NCBI RefSeq assembly: GCF_003387075.1
Contig: NZ_QUMQ01000001.1
Span: 7,936,001 to 8,000,000, forward strand
DNA length: 64,000 bases
Direction: 5' to 3'
Source of the DNA: Asanoa ferruginea
GTDB taxonomy: Bacteria; Actinomycetota; Actinomycetes; Mycobacteriales; Micromonosporaceae
Made by a program: the position numbers and the translations under genes. Within the stretch, counting starts at the first letter, position 1. Every line of letters begins with the position of its first letter. Of the stretch, positions 16,572-24,069 are shown in pieces. The notes under the pieces were generated by a model. That model ran no database searches and was not told the DNA's origin. It saw nothing but the letters and a program-made list of their open reading frames with translations.

Positions 16572-17372
16572 ATGGACCTGCAGCTCGCCGGGAAGAGGGC
16601 GGTCGTCACCGGCGGCAGCCGAGGGATCGGGAACGCGATCGCGTGGGCGCTGGCCAGGGAGGGCTGCGACATCGGCCTGGTGGCCCGCGGTCGGGAAACC
16701 CTCGGTGGCGCGGCGCGGGAGCTTCATGACTCCGTCGGGGTTCGGGTGGTGCCGCTGGTCGCGGACATCGGCGATCGCGAGGCCGTCGACAACATGGTGA
16801 CTGGCGCGATGGAACTGCTCGGCGGGATCGACATCCTGGTCAACTGCGCGGCCCGCCCGGCCGGGGGTGGCGGGGCGTTGCCGCTCGCGGACATCACGGA
16901 CGAGCGGTTCCACGAGGAGATGAACACGAAGGCGCTGGGCTATCTGCGCTGCGCCCGCGCGGTGGCGCCGCACCTGCAGCGGGCGGGCTGGGGCCGCATC
17001 ATCTCCGTCTCCGGGTTGGCGGCCCGGCGCACCGGCGACACGATCGCGAGCATGCGGAACGTGGCTGTGGTCGCGATGACCCGGAACTTGGCGGAGGAGT
17101 TGGGTCCTTTTGGCGTCAATGTGACGGCCGTGCACCCGTCGACGACTTATACGGAGCGGATTCCGGCGCTGGTCAAGGCGGCGGCGGAACGCCAGGGCAT
17201 CAGCGAGGACGAGGCCACCCGCCGAATGCTGGCCGACAACGCGCTGCGGCGGGTCATCCACGCGGACGACATCGCCGCCCTGGTGACCTTCCTGGCGTCG
17301 CCGTTATCCGTAGCGGTCAACGGAGACGTCATCGCCGCGGGCGGCGGCGTCGGCCAGTCGATCTACTACTGA
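16572..17372 (+). CDS. atypical SDR-family oxidoreductase lacking Tyr-x3-Lys
   Basis: 266 aa Rossmann protein: cofactor motif VVTGGSRGIGNA, ADIGD, and VNCAARPAGG (an NxAG-like block). The catalytic Ser is present in IISVSGL, but where Tyr-x3-Lys is expected the sequence reads TIASMRNVAVVAMTRN, so Tyr and Lys are both missing. This SMRN/SIRN variant occurs in a subgroup of SDRs of unclear chemistry. C-terminus GGGVGQSIYY recurs as a fragment at 25155. ATG 16572 chosen (ATG 16563 also possible). Divergent from the HEPN gene. Confidence 0.85.
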   Translation: MDLQLAGKRAVVTGGSRGIGNAIAWALAREGCDIGLVARGRETLGGAARELHDSVGVRVVPLVADIGDREAVDNMVTGAMELLGGIDILVNCAARPAGGGGALPLADITDERFHEEMNTKALGYLRCARAVAPHLQRAGWGRIISVSGLAARRTGDTIASMRNVAVVAMTRNLAEELGPFGVNVTAVHPSTTYTERIPALVKAAAERQGISEDEATRRMLADNALRRVIHADDIAALVTFLASPLSVAVNGDVIAAGGGVGQSIYY

Positions 17373-17421
17373 ACCCGGAGATCCGGGTCTGCCGCCTTGC
17401 TGCGTGGGGACCGCGTTGGGC

Positions 17422-17446
17422 AAATGTAACTGATCCTGTTACATTT
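17422..17446. promoter_or_regulatory. operator of the Rrf2 regulator
   Basis: Perfect 9-bp inverted repeat AAATGTAAC-N7-GTTACATTT, ending 5 nt before the GTG of the Rrf2 gene. It is A/T-rich against a GC-rich background. Its position over the promoter/ribosome-binding region is what negative autoregulation requires; binding itself is inferred. Confidence 0.82.
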
Positions 17447-17451
17447 CTCCT

Positions 17452-17889
17452 GTGAGTGCCAACAGCAAGCTGACGATCGCCACCCACGCCCTCGCGTGGA
17501 TGGCTCTCAACGAGCGCATGGGCGGCAAGTTCACCACCTCCGAGCAGATCGGGAAGAGCGTGGCGACCAACCCGGTGGTGATCCGACGGCTGATGAGCGA
17601 GATGGCCAAGTCTGGGCTGATCGAGACGCAGCGCGGCCCGGGCGCCGGCTGGCGTCTGGCCAGGGCTCCGGAAGACATCACCCTGTGGGACATCAACGAG
17701 GCACTCGGTGCGGAAGCGGCGTTCGCGCTGCACCGCAACGAACCCAGCGAGTCCTGCCCGGTCGCCCGCGGCATCCGCCCGGCACTTACACCCGTTTATG
17801 CCCGCGTCGACGACGCGATCCGTCGTGAGCTGGCCGGCACCCACCTCGCCGATGTCCTGCGGGACACGCTCACCGTCAGCGGCGCCTGA
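17452..17889 (+). CDS. Rrf2-family transcriptional regulator (YwnA-like)
   Basis: 145 aa. Winged-helix HTH with the Rrf2 pattern TTSEQIGKSVATNPVVIRRLMSEMAKSGLI, then a wing with RGPGAGW and the dimer helix region. Only one cysteine is present (SESCPVARGI), so it lacks the three-Cys iron-sulfur site of IscR/NsrR and resembles the YwnA type, where a lone Cys can serve as a thiol switch. GTG 17452 sits directly behind a perfect inverted repeat. A metallo-hydrolase gene follows after 26 nt, so the pair is probably co-regulated. Confidence 0.88.
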   Translation: MSANSKLTIATHALAWMALNERMGGKFTTSEQIGKSVATNPVVIRRLMSEMAKSGLIETQRGPGAGWRLARAPEDITLWDINEALGAEAAFALHRNEPSESCPVARGIRPALTPVYARVDDAIRRELAGTHLADVLRDTLTVSGA

Positions 17890-17915
17890 CCCGGCCTCAC
17901 ATCCAGGAGATACCG

Positions 17916-18764
17916 ATGACCAACAACACAAGCCTCACGTACGCCGTGCGCACCGCAACCCGGCAGGGCGTCACCCGCGACCTGCCGCACGGGCCGCAGG
18001 ATCTGCAGTGGGTCGCCAACAGCGCCACCCTCGTCTACGGCGAACACGACGCGGTTCTGGTCGACACGTACACGTCGATCGACCAGAACGCCGAACTGGT
18101 GGACTGGGTGAAGTCGTTCGGCCGCAACCTGACCTACGTCTTCATCACCCACGGCCACGGTGACCACTTCTTCGGCATCGGTCAACTCCTGGCGGCGTTC
18201 CCGGACGCGAAGGCGATCGCCGCAGCCGGATCCGTGGCGGGAGCGCACGCCCAGGGTGAGCCCCGGTGGCGCGACGGATTCTGGGGAAAGCTGTTCCCCG
18301 GCCAGATCCCGGAGATCGTCTTCCCGGAGCCGGTCGACGGCCACCAGTTCGAGCTCGAGGGCCACCAGTTGCAGGTGATCGACACCGGGTTCACCGACAC
18401 CGCCGACTCCACCTCGCTGTGGGTCCCCGACCTGCGCCTGATCGTCGCCGGCGACGTCGTCTACAACGACACCCACCAGTACACGGCCGAAACGACGCGG
18501 GAGACGCGCGAGCAGTGGGCGCAGGCCACCGAGCGGCTCGCCACGCTCGACCCGGTAGCGGTCGTCGCGGGCCACAAGAAGCCGGACGCGGCCGACGACC
18601 CGAAAATCCTCGCCGAGACCGCCGCCTACCTGCGCAGCTTCACCGCAGCCGCGGACGACTCCCGCACCGCGGCGGAGCTGTACGACCGGATGCTCGAGCT
18701 CTACCCGCGCCGCGCCAACCCCGGCGCCCTCTGGGGCGGCGCCAAGGCCGCCAAGCCGGCGTAG
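17916..18764 (+). CDS. MBL-fold metallo-hydrolase
   Basis: 282 aa. The metal motif THGHGDHFFG (HxHxDH), later IDTGFTDTADS, the AGDVVYND Asp ligand and GHKKPDA His ligand are all in order, giving a complete dinuclear site. Such proteins hydrolyse esters, lactones or thioesters; substrate unknown. AGGAGA ribosome site before ATG 17916. Second gene after the Rrf2 regulator, which is the main clue that its activity is needed under a specific stress (inference). Confidence 0.87.
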   Translation: MTNNTSLTYAVRTATRQGVTRDLPHGPQDLQWVANSATLVYGEHDAVLVDTYTSIDQNAELVDWVKSFGRNLTYVFITHGHGDHFFGIGQLLAAFPDAKAIAAAGSVAGAHAQGEPRWRDGFWGKLFPGQIPEIVFPEPVDGHQFELEGHQLQVIDTGFTDTADSTSLWVPDLRLIVAGDVVYNDTHQYTAETTRETREQWAQATERLATLDPVAVVAGHKKPDAADDPKILAETAAYLRSFTAAADDSRTAAELYDRMLELYPRRANPGALWGGAKAAKPA

Positions 18765-18852
18765 CGACGGCACCGTCGGCCGTTCCGACACCTCCCGTCG
18801 AAGTCCTTGCACGCACCGCGCCGCCGAACTCGTCCCCTCGCGAAGCCGCTAC

Positions 18853-19938
18853 TCAGGGGATGTGGACCCAGTGGTCGCCAGCCGACAGTGCGGCCTCCAG
18901 CACCTGCTGTACCCGCGCGGACTGCCGTACGGTCGGCAGTGTCCTCGATGGACGGACACCGGCGGTTGGTGAAATGGTGCTCGCGCGCTCGTGGTCGCCG
19001 GTCAGTTGGCCGAGCAGGTCCATCAGATGCCGGCGGGTGTACGCGGTGTCGCCGTCCGCGAGCCGCGACAGCTCGGGGGTCGCGATCGCCGAGCCGTCCG
19101 GATGGTAGCGGACGTAGCGTTCGGCATCGGGCAGCGTATCGCTCAGCTCCACCTCGGCCAGTCCCATCGAGGTGTGCAACCGGATCCGGATGCCCGGGTA
19201 GCCGCCGGTCAACAGCCAGCTGCACAGCAGCGTGCCGGACGCACCGCCGGCGAAACGCAGCTGCAGGGTGGCGATGTCGTCCAGGCGGGCGTCGGGCCGC
19301 ACGCGGATGAGGTCGGAACTGACCGCACTCACGGGCCCGAGCAGCCAGAGGCAGAGGTCGAGGACGTGCGAGCCGTACTCGAACAGGGCGCCCCCGGCCG
19401 CGTAGTCCGGGTCGCCCTTCCAGTTCATGGGTTTGCCGAGCAGTGGATGGAACTGCGAGTTGTGCTCGGCGACCTCGATCAGCCAGACATCGCCCAGCAC
19501 ACCGGATTCGAGGTCGGCCAGGAGGGCCTGGACGGCCGGGCTGTAGCGGAAGGAATAGCCCACCGTCGCCGGTGCGGCCGCAGCGTCGGCGAGGTCGGCC
19601 AGTTCCGTTGCCGTGGCGTAGTCGTTGGCCAGCGGCTTTTCGCAGAAGACCGCGATCCCGCGGGCCAGCGCGGTCCGCATCGCGGGGGCGTGCACGTCAT
19701 CGGGCGCGGCGATCACGAGCAGGTCGAGTTCGGGGGTGGCGTCGAGCAACTCGTCGAGTCCCGGGTAAACCGACGGGATACCGAAGGATCGGGCGACCTC
19801 GGCGGCCTGGTCGGGCGAGGCGTCCGCGCAGGCGACGACCTCGACACCGGGCAGCGCCGTGAGCGTAGGCAGGTGCGCGCGGCGGGCCCACGCACCGGTG
19901 CCGAGCATCGCCACCCGGATGGAGCTGGTGCTTTTCAT
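18853..19938 (-). CDS. Gfo/Idh/MocA-family oxidoreductase
   Basis: 361 aa NAD(P)-dependent dehydrogenase of the sugar/inositol type. N-terminal Rossmann motif MLGTGAWARRAHLP, the conserved CEKPLAND (EKP motif) near residue 105, and the C-terminal beta-sheet domain (GGALFEYGSHVLDLCLW with the expected His) are present. ATG 19938. It stands alone; neighbours do not reveal the substrate. Confidence 0.88.
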   Translation of the reverse strand: MKSTSSIRVAMLGTGAWARRAHLPTLTALPGVEVVACADASPDQAAEVARSFGIPSVYPGLDELLDATPELDLLVIAAPDDVHAPAMRTALARGIAVFCEKPLANDYATATELADLADAAAAPATVGYSFRYSPAVQALLADLESGVLGDVWLIEVAEHNSQFHPLLGKPMNWKGDPDYAAGGALFEYGSHVLDLCLWLLGPVSAVSSDLIRVRPDARLDDIATLQLRFAGGASGTLLCSWLLTGGYPGIRIRLHTSMGLAEVELSDTLPDAERYVRYHPDGSAIATPELSRLADGDTAYTRRHLMDLLGQLTGDHERASTISPTAGVRPSRTLPTVRQSARVQQVLEAALSAGDHWVHIP

Positions 19939-20168
19939 GGTGGGATCAGCTTAGACCGCATCTCTTTGCTGCCCGAGCACCCGGAACGGCATCAAGGTGG
20001 TGGCCGCAGGTCGGTTACACGGTGCGCCGAAGCAAAGCGTGGATTCGCGATTCGGACATCCGTCTCTCCCTTTCGTTGAAGCCTTCTAGGAGGTGAGCGT
20101 TGTCGGCCGCCTGGCACCTGTGGGCCAGGCCGTTACCTCACCGGCGACAAACTTTCTCCGCAGCCCGT

Positions 20169-20196
20169 GCATCCGGCCGGCCGCTCTAGAACGAAG
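20169..20196 (+). promoter_or_regulatory. predicted ECF-sigma promoter, copy 1 (DUF4397-sortase)
   Basis: GCATCC at 20169-20174, exactly 16 nt, then ACGAAG at 20191-20196, 38 nt before the ATG of the DUF4397 gene. The same hexamers at the same spacing occur before the sigma gene and the fasciclin gene. It resembles the mycobacterial SigK promoter (CCATCC/CCGAAT). Predicted from sequence. Confidence 0.72.
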
Positions 20197-20234
20197 TCCT
20201 TCTCGTCAGCCTGGCTATCGAGAGGAAACCCAGC

Positions 20235-21059
20235 ATGACCACAATCCTGCCGCGGCGGCTCGCCGCGGCTGCCGCCGCGACCGCGTTGGCCTTTGGCGCG
20301 CTCGCCGCCGGCACCGCCATGCCCGCCATGGCGGCGGCGGAATCGTCGGTATTCGTCGTGCACGGCATCCCGGGTCAGCCCGTCGATGTGTACGTCAACG
20401 GCGACAAGACCCTGGAGAACTTCCAGCCGGGCAAGGTCGCCGGTCCGCTGAAACTTCCGGCCGGTAGCTACGATCTCGCCCTCACCAAGCCGGGCGAGCC
20501 GATCGGCCAGGCGATCGTCAAGGCCGACGGCGCGAAGGTGCCCGGCGGCGCCAACATCAGCATCGTCGCTCACCTCACCGCCGACGGCGACCCGACGATC
20601 ACGCCGTTCGTCAACGACACGTCCAAGACCGGCGCCGGCAAGGCCCGGTTGATCGTCCGGCACACCGCCGCCGCACCAGCCGTCGACGTGCGCGCAGGCG
20701 GCGAACCGGTCTTCGAGAACCTGACCAACCCCAAGGAAGCCAAGGCCGACATCGCCGCCGGGACCGTCAAGTCCGACGTCGTCCTGGCAGGCAAATCCGA
20801 GCCGGTCATCGGCCCGGCCGACCTTGACCTCGCCGAAGGCACCGCGACAATCGTCTACGCCATCGGGTCAGCCGAACAGCAGACCCTGACCCTGGTCTCC
20901 CAGACCATCGACGGCCTGCACTCCGCACCCGGCGGCGTGCCCAGCGGCACCGGCGGCCTCGCAGACACCAGCACGCCCGCGTGGTGGTACATCGCCGTCG
21001 CGGCCGGTGTGCTGCTGCTCGCGGCCGGCGGCGTCCGCTACGCCACCGCGCGCAAATGA
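20235..21059 (+). CDS. secreted, membrane-anchored DUF4397 protein
   Basis: 274 aa. Signal peptide (MTTILPRRLAAAAAATALAF..., cleavage near AMAAAES), then two DUF4397 beta-sandwich-like modules (VFVVHGIPGQPVDVYVNGD, and ARLIVRHTAAAPAVDVRAGG). The C-terminus is LADTS at about 242-246, a hydrophobic helix and a basic ARK end, that is, sorting-signal architecture with a non-canonical motif. The sortase gene overlaps its stop codon, making it the likely substrate. Function unknown; a surface adhesin or structural protein is plausible. Under predicted promoter copy 1. Confidence 0.86.
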   Translation: MTTILPRRLAAAAAATALAFGALAAGTAMPAMAAAESSVFVVHGIPGQPVDVYVNGDKTLENFQPGKVAGPLKLPAGSYDLALTKPGEPIGQAIVKADGAKVPGGANISIVAHLTADGDPTITPFVNDTSKTGAGKARLIVRHTAAAPAVDVRAGGEPVFENLTNPKEAKADIAAGTVKSDVVLAGKSEPVIGPADLDLAEGTATIVYAIGSAEQQTLTLVSQTIDGLHSAPGGVPSGTGGLADTSTPAWWYIAVAAGVLLLAAGGVRYATARK

Positions 21060-21721
21060 CATACCGATCCCGGTGGGCGCCGGCGGCCATGGCCGCCGGC
21101 GCCGCACTACTCGTGGCAACCGCCGTCATCGCATGCGGCGCACAACCCGAACCCGACGAAGGTGCTGACACGGTGCGGTCCTTGTCGGCCACCCCGAGCG
21201 CGGCCCGGCCCACGACCGAGGTGCCGGTCAACGACGGTGCGTTACCTCGCCGCGACTCTCCGATCGCTCCGGTCAAGATGACCATCGAGGCGATCGGCGT
21301 GACCGCCACCGTCGTGCCGACCGGCGTGGACCCCCGCACCGGCGACTTCGACGTGCCACCGAGCGTCGACCGGGTCGGCTGGTATCGCTTCGGCCCCGGC
21401 CTGGACGCCTCAGCTGGGTCGACCGTGATCGCCGGCCACGTCGACAGTGCGAGCCAGGGCAGAGGCGCGTTCTTCCGCCTGCGCCAGCTCAGCGACGGCG
21501 ATCTGATCACCGTCACCGGAGACGACGGCAAACACCGGCGGTACACGGTCGTCGGGCGCGAGGAGTACCGCAAATCCCGAATCCCACTCGACCGCTATTT
21601 CGCCCGAGACGGAAAACCTCGCCTTTCCCTGATCACCTGCGGAGGTCCGTTCGACCAAGCAACCCGCCACTACCGCGACAACATCGTGGTAACCGCCGTG
21701 CCTACGTTGTCGGGCGCTTGA
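21056..21721 (+). CDS. class F sortase
   Basis: 221 aa transpeptidase that anchors or processes surface proteins. N-terminal membrane segment (AAMAAGAALLVATAVIACG, whose end also looks like a lipobox), then the sortase fold: the His in TVIAGHVDS, the catalytic Cys in LSLITCGGPFD and the Arg in RHYRDNIVV. LITCGG and the absence of extra domains fit class F of actinobacteria. ATG overlaps the TGA of the DUF4397 gene (ATGA), so the two are translationally coupled. Confidence 0.9.
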   Translation: MTYRSRWAPAAMAAGAALLVATAVIACGAQPEPDEGADTVRSLSATPSAARPTTEVPVNDGALPRRDSPIAPVKMTIEAIGVTATVVPTGVDPRTGDFDVPPSVDRVGWYRFGPGLDASAGSTVIAGHVDSASQGRGAFFRLRQLSDGDLITVTGDDGKHRRYTVVGREEYRKSRIPLDRYFARDGKPRLSLITCGGPFDQATRHYRDNIVVTAVPTLSGA

Positions 21722-21780
21722 GCCGACCCCCATGCCACCTGGCAGCTGTGGAGAGGTTTGGGTCATGTTGGCCGGCCGGC

Positions 21781-21808
21781 GCATCCATCCACGCCAGCGG
21801 CAGCGAAG
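21781..21808 (+). promoter_or_regulatory. predicted ECF-sigma promoter, copy 2 (sigma/anti-sigma)
   Basis: GCATCC at 21781-21786, 16 nt, GCGAAG at 21803-21808. It lies 153 nt before the sigma-factor ATG, leaving a long leader of about 145 nt. Same element and spacing as copies 1 and 3, implying that the sigma factor drives its own operon. Confidence 0.65.
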
Positions 21809-21961
21809 GACAAGTAGCTGACGTCGTTATGGCTGTCTTCGACTCGGCCAATGATCGCGGGGTACCCCAGACTCATTTGCCCGTTCATCGAAGCGGGACA
21901 GGCACTACGGTCGGGCTGCACAGCGAAATACAGGGAGGACCGCTGCTCGGGAGGGGGGTTG

Positions 21962-22540
21962 ATGATTTCCGACGACGAGCTCGCCGAACGCCTACGTGGG
22001 GGTGATGAGAAAGCCCTCCGGACGGCGTACGAACGTCACGGCTCCGCCGTGCTCTACCTGGCGCAGCGACTGCTGGGCAACCGGGCCGACGCCGAGGACG
22101 TCACGCAGCTGACGTTCGTGGCCGCGTGGAACGGGCGGGACACGTTCGACCCGCAGCGCGGCACTATCCTGGGCTGGCTGCTCGGAATCGGACGGCGTAA
22201 GGCGATCGACCGGATCCGGTCGACGGCGCGGGACGACCGGGTCGCCGAGACCGTGCGTGCCCAGGTCGCCCCAGCGGAGCAGCCGGAGCTTCCGGAGCGG
22301 GTCGTAGACCGGTTGGTCGTCGCCGACGAGCTGGGCCGGCTGCCCGCCGAGCAGCGGCGCACGTTGGAGCTGGCGTTCTTCGACGATCTGACTCATCCAC
22401 AGATAGCGGCCGTCACCGGGCTTCCGCTCGGCACGGTCAAGAGCCATATTCGCCGTGGGCTGGCAAACCTGCGACAGCGTTGGGAGGTGGACGGTGCAGC
22501 ATCTGGATCCCGATCGGCTGGTTCTACTCGCTCTCGCTGA
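21962..22540 (+). CDS. ECF RNA polymerase sigma factor (SigK-like)
   Basis: 192 aa. Region 2 (RHGSAVLYLAQRLLGNRADAEDVTQLTFVAAW, GWLLGIGRRKAIDRIR) and region 4 (LPAEQRRTLELAFFDDLTHPQIAAVTGLPLGTVKSHIRRGL) are complete. ATG 21962 follows a strong GAGGGGGG site; longer readings upstream lack sigma homology. The gene overlaps the RskA-like anti-sigma by 47 nt, the usual arrangement for a sigma held inactive by its own membrane anti-sigma. Overall resemblance is to the SigK group. Confidence 0.92.
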   Translation: MISDDELAERLRGGDEKALRTAYERHGSAVLYLAQRLLGNRADAEDVTQLTFVAAWNGRDTFDPQRGTILGWLLGIGRRKAIDRIRSTARDDRVAETVRAQVAPAEQPELPERVVDRLVVADELGRLPAEQRRTLELAFFDDLTHPQIAAVTGLPLGTVKSHIRRGLANLRQRWEVDGAASGSRSAGSTRSR

Positions 22541-23204
22541 GGAGAACGAGGGCCCCGGCGAGTTCGGCCACTTGGCCGAATGCGCCGTCTGCCGGCACGA
22601 GCTCGACGCGTTGCGCACCGTCGCCGAACTTGGCCGGGAGAGCCAGGACATGGGCGACCTGCCGCCACCGCCCGAGCGGATCTGGCAGCGCGTCGAGGCC
22701 GACATCGCAGGGAGTGCCACCGCGCCTTCGCCGGTCCGCGAGCTCGTGAAGCGGTCGGGTCGGGCACGGCCGCGCTGGCTGACGCCGGTGCTCGCCGCAG
22801 CCGCGGCCGCGGTCCTCGCGGTCGCCGGCACGGTGGCGGTCGACCGGTTCGTGCTGCGCGCGCCGGCCGAGCGGGTGACCGCCCGAGCGACGCTGTCGCC
22901 CCTGCCGACGGTGCCCGGATCGGCTGCCGGCACCGTCCGGGTGCTCTCCGACGGCGAGATGCGCATCGACGTGCGTAACCTGCCGCTGACCACCGGCTTC
23001 CACGAGGTGTGGCTCATCGACCCCGACGACCCCACCAGGATGACGGCGATCGGCAACCTTTCCGACAAGTCTTCCGCGCTGCTGACGCTGCCGCCCGGCA
23101 TCGACATGAACCGCTATCGACTGGTCGACATCAGCGACGAACCGCACGACGGCGACGCCGGGCACTCCGGCCACAGCCTGCTGCGCGGGACGCTGACATA
23201 TTAG
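22494..23204 (+). CDS. RskA-like membrane anti-sigma factor
   Basis: 236 aa. The N-terminal anti-sigma domain carries HLAECAVCRHEL (HxxxCxxC-type zinc site), one membrane helix at about residues 100-118 (WLTPVLAAAAAAVLAVAG) separates it from an extracytoplasmic RskA C-terminal domain (TGFHEVWLIDPDDP, YRLVDISDEPHDG, HSGHSLLRG). Such factors bind the sigma and release it after regulated proteolysis. GTG 22494 with GGGAGG just upstream, inside the sigma gene. Confidence 0.9.
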   Translation: MQHLDPDRLVLLALAEENEGPGEFGHLAECAVCRHELDALRTVAELGRESQDMGDLPPPPERIWQRVEADIAGSATAPSPVRELVKRSGRARPRWLTPVLAAAAAAVLAVAGTVAVDRFVLRAPAERVTARATLSPLPTVPGSAAGTVRVLSDGEMRIDVRNLPLTTGFHEVWLIDPDDPTRMTAIGNLSDKSSALLTLPPGIDMNRYRLVDISDEPHDGDAGHSGHSLLRGTLTY

Positions 23205-23206
23205 GT

Positions 23207-23234
23207 GCATCCATCTTGGGCGATGCGTCCGAAG
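23207..23234 (+). promoter_or_regulatory. predicted ECF-sigma promoter, copy 3 (fasciclin gene)
   Basis: GCATCC at 23207-23212, 16 nt, CCGAAG at 23229-23234, starting 2 nt after the anti-sigma stop and ending 54 nt before the fasciclin ATG. This copy is the closest of the three to the SigK -10 element. Confidence 0.75.
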
Positions 23235-23288
23235 TACGGGGTGGTGGCGTCAAAGCCATCACTCCGTACCCGGAAAGGACGCACGAAG

Positions 23289-23930
23289 ATGAAGTTCAAT
23301 CGAGCCACGGCCATCGCGGCCATCGCGATCGTCGCCTCCGCTCTGGTCGCCGCACCGGCCGACGCGCACGGCAAGACCAAGCCGCTGGGCACCCGGTCGC
23401 TGGCCGCGGTGCTCACCGCGGACAAGGGCGGTTTCGATCGCAACGGCAGCGACTACGACATCCTGACCGCCGCGGTGCTGGCCGTATTGGAGGCCAAACC
23501 GTCCAGCGCAGTCGGTGTGCTCGCCGACGGCAAGACGGCCCTGACCGCGTTCATCCCCAACGATCGGGCCTTCCAAACGCTGGTCGCCGACCTCCAGCAC
23601 ACCAGGCGCCTACCGAGCGAGAAGGCATCGTTTACGGCAGTGGCTGGCCTGGGCATCGACACCGTCGAGTCCGTGCTGCTCTACCACGTGGTGCCGGGCG
23701 TCACGATCAACCGTGCCGCAGCGCTGAAGGCCGACGGCGCGACTCTGACGACCGCCGCGGAGTCCTCCATCAAAGTCGACGTCTACGGCTACTACTGGCG
23801 CCGAATCAGGCTCGTTGACGCCGACCGCAGCGACCGTGACCCGCGCGTGGTCGCGTTCGACATCAACAAGGGCAACCGGCAGATCGCGCACAGCATCGAC
23901 CGGGTACTACGCCCCATCGACCTGCCCTGA
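23289..23930 (+). CDS. secreted fasciclin-domain (FAS1) protein
   Basis: 213 aa. Signal peptide MKFNRATAIAAIAIV... ending near PADAHG, followed by a single FAS1 domain: ALTAFIPNDRAFQTLV (H1 box), VLLYHVVPGVTI (YH motif) and the terminal DINKGNRQIAHSIDRVLRP (H2 box). FAS1 domains mediate adhesion or protein contacts at the cell surface. In mycobacteria the fasciclin proteins MPT70/MPT83 are SigK targets; here the gene follows a SigK/RskA-like pair under a matching promoter. ATG 23289. Confidence 0.9.
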   Translation: MKFNRATAIAAIAIVASALVAAPADAHGKTKPLGTRSLAAVLTADKGGFDRNGSDYDILTAAVLAVLEAKPSSAVGVLADGKTALTAFIPNDRAFQTLVADLQHTRRLPSEKASFTAVAGLGIDTVESVLLYHVVPGVTINRAAALKADGATLTTAAESSIKVDVYGYYWRRIRLVDADRSDRDPRVVAFDINKGNRQIAHSIDRVLRPIDLP

Positions 23931-23938
23931 CGTAAACC

Positions 23939-23965
23939 AGCGGGCGCGGCAATGCCGCGCCCGCT
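23939..23965 (+). terminator. terminator hairpin after the fasciclin gene
   Basis: Perfect 12-bp inverted repeat AGCGGGCGCGGC / GCCGCGCCCGCT with a 3-nt loop, starting 9 nt after the fasciclin stop. No T-tract, as is usual in high-GC actinobacteria. Marks the right end of the surface island. Confidence 0.82.
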
Positions 23966-24069
23966 GTCCCTGGCACGCTACCCACCCAAACCCTGCGTGA
24001 CCCCTCGCGGCGGCCGTCCTGGCCGCGTTCTCGGGCGCGGTGACTACGTTCAAGCGACGATTTCCGCTT

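Noticed and set aside
20235-23930. Classical sortase-pilus cluster
   Set aside because: There is one class F sortase and no LPxTG pilin, CNA-type backbone or tip protein, so a pilus cluster is not supported.
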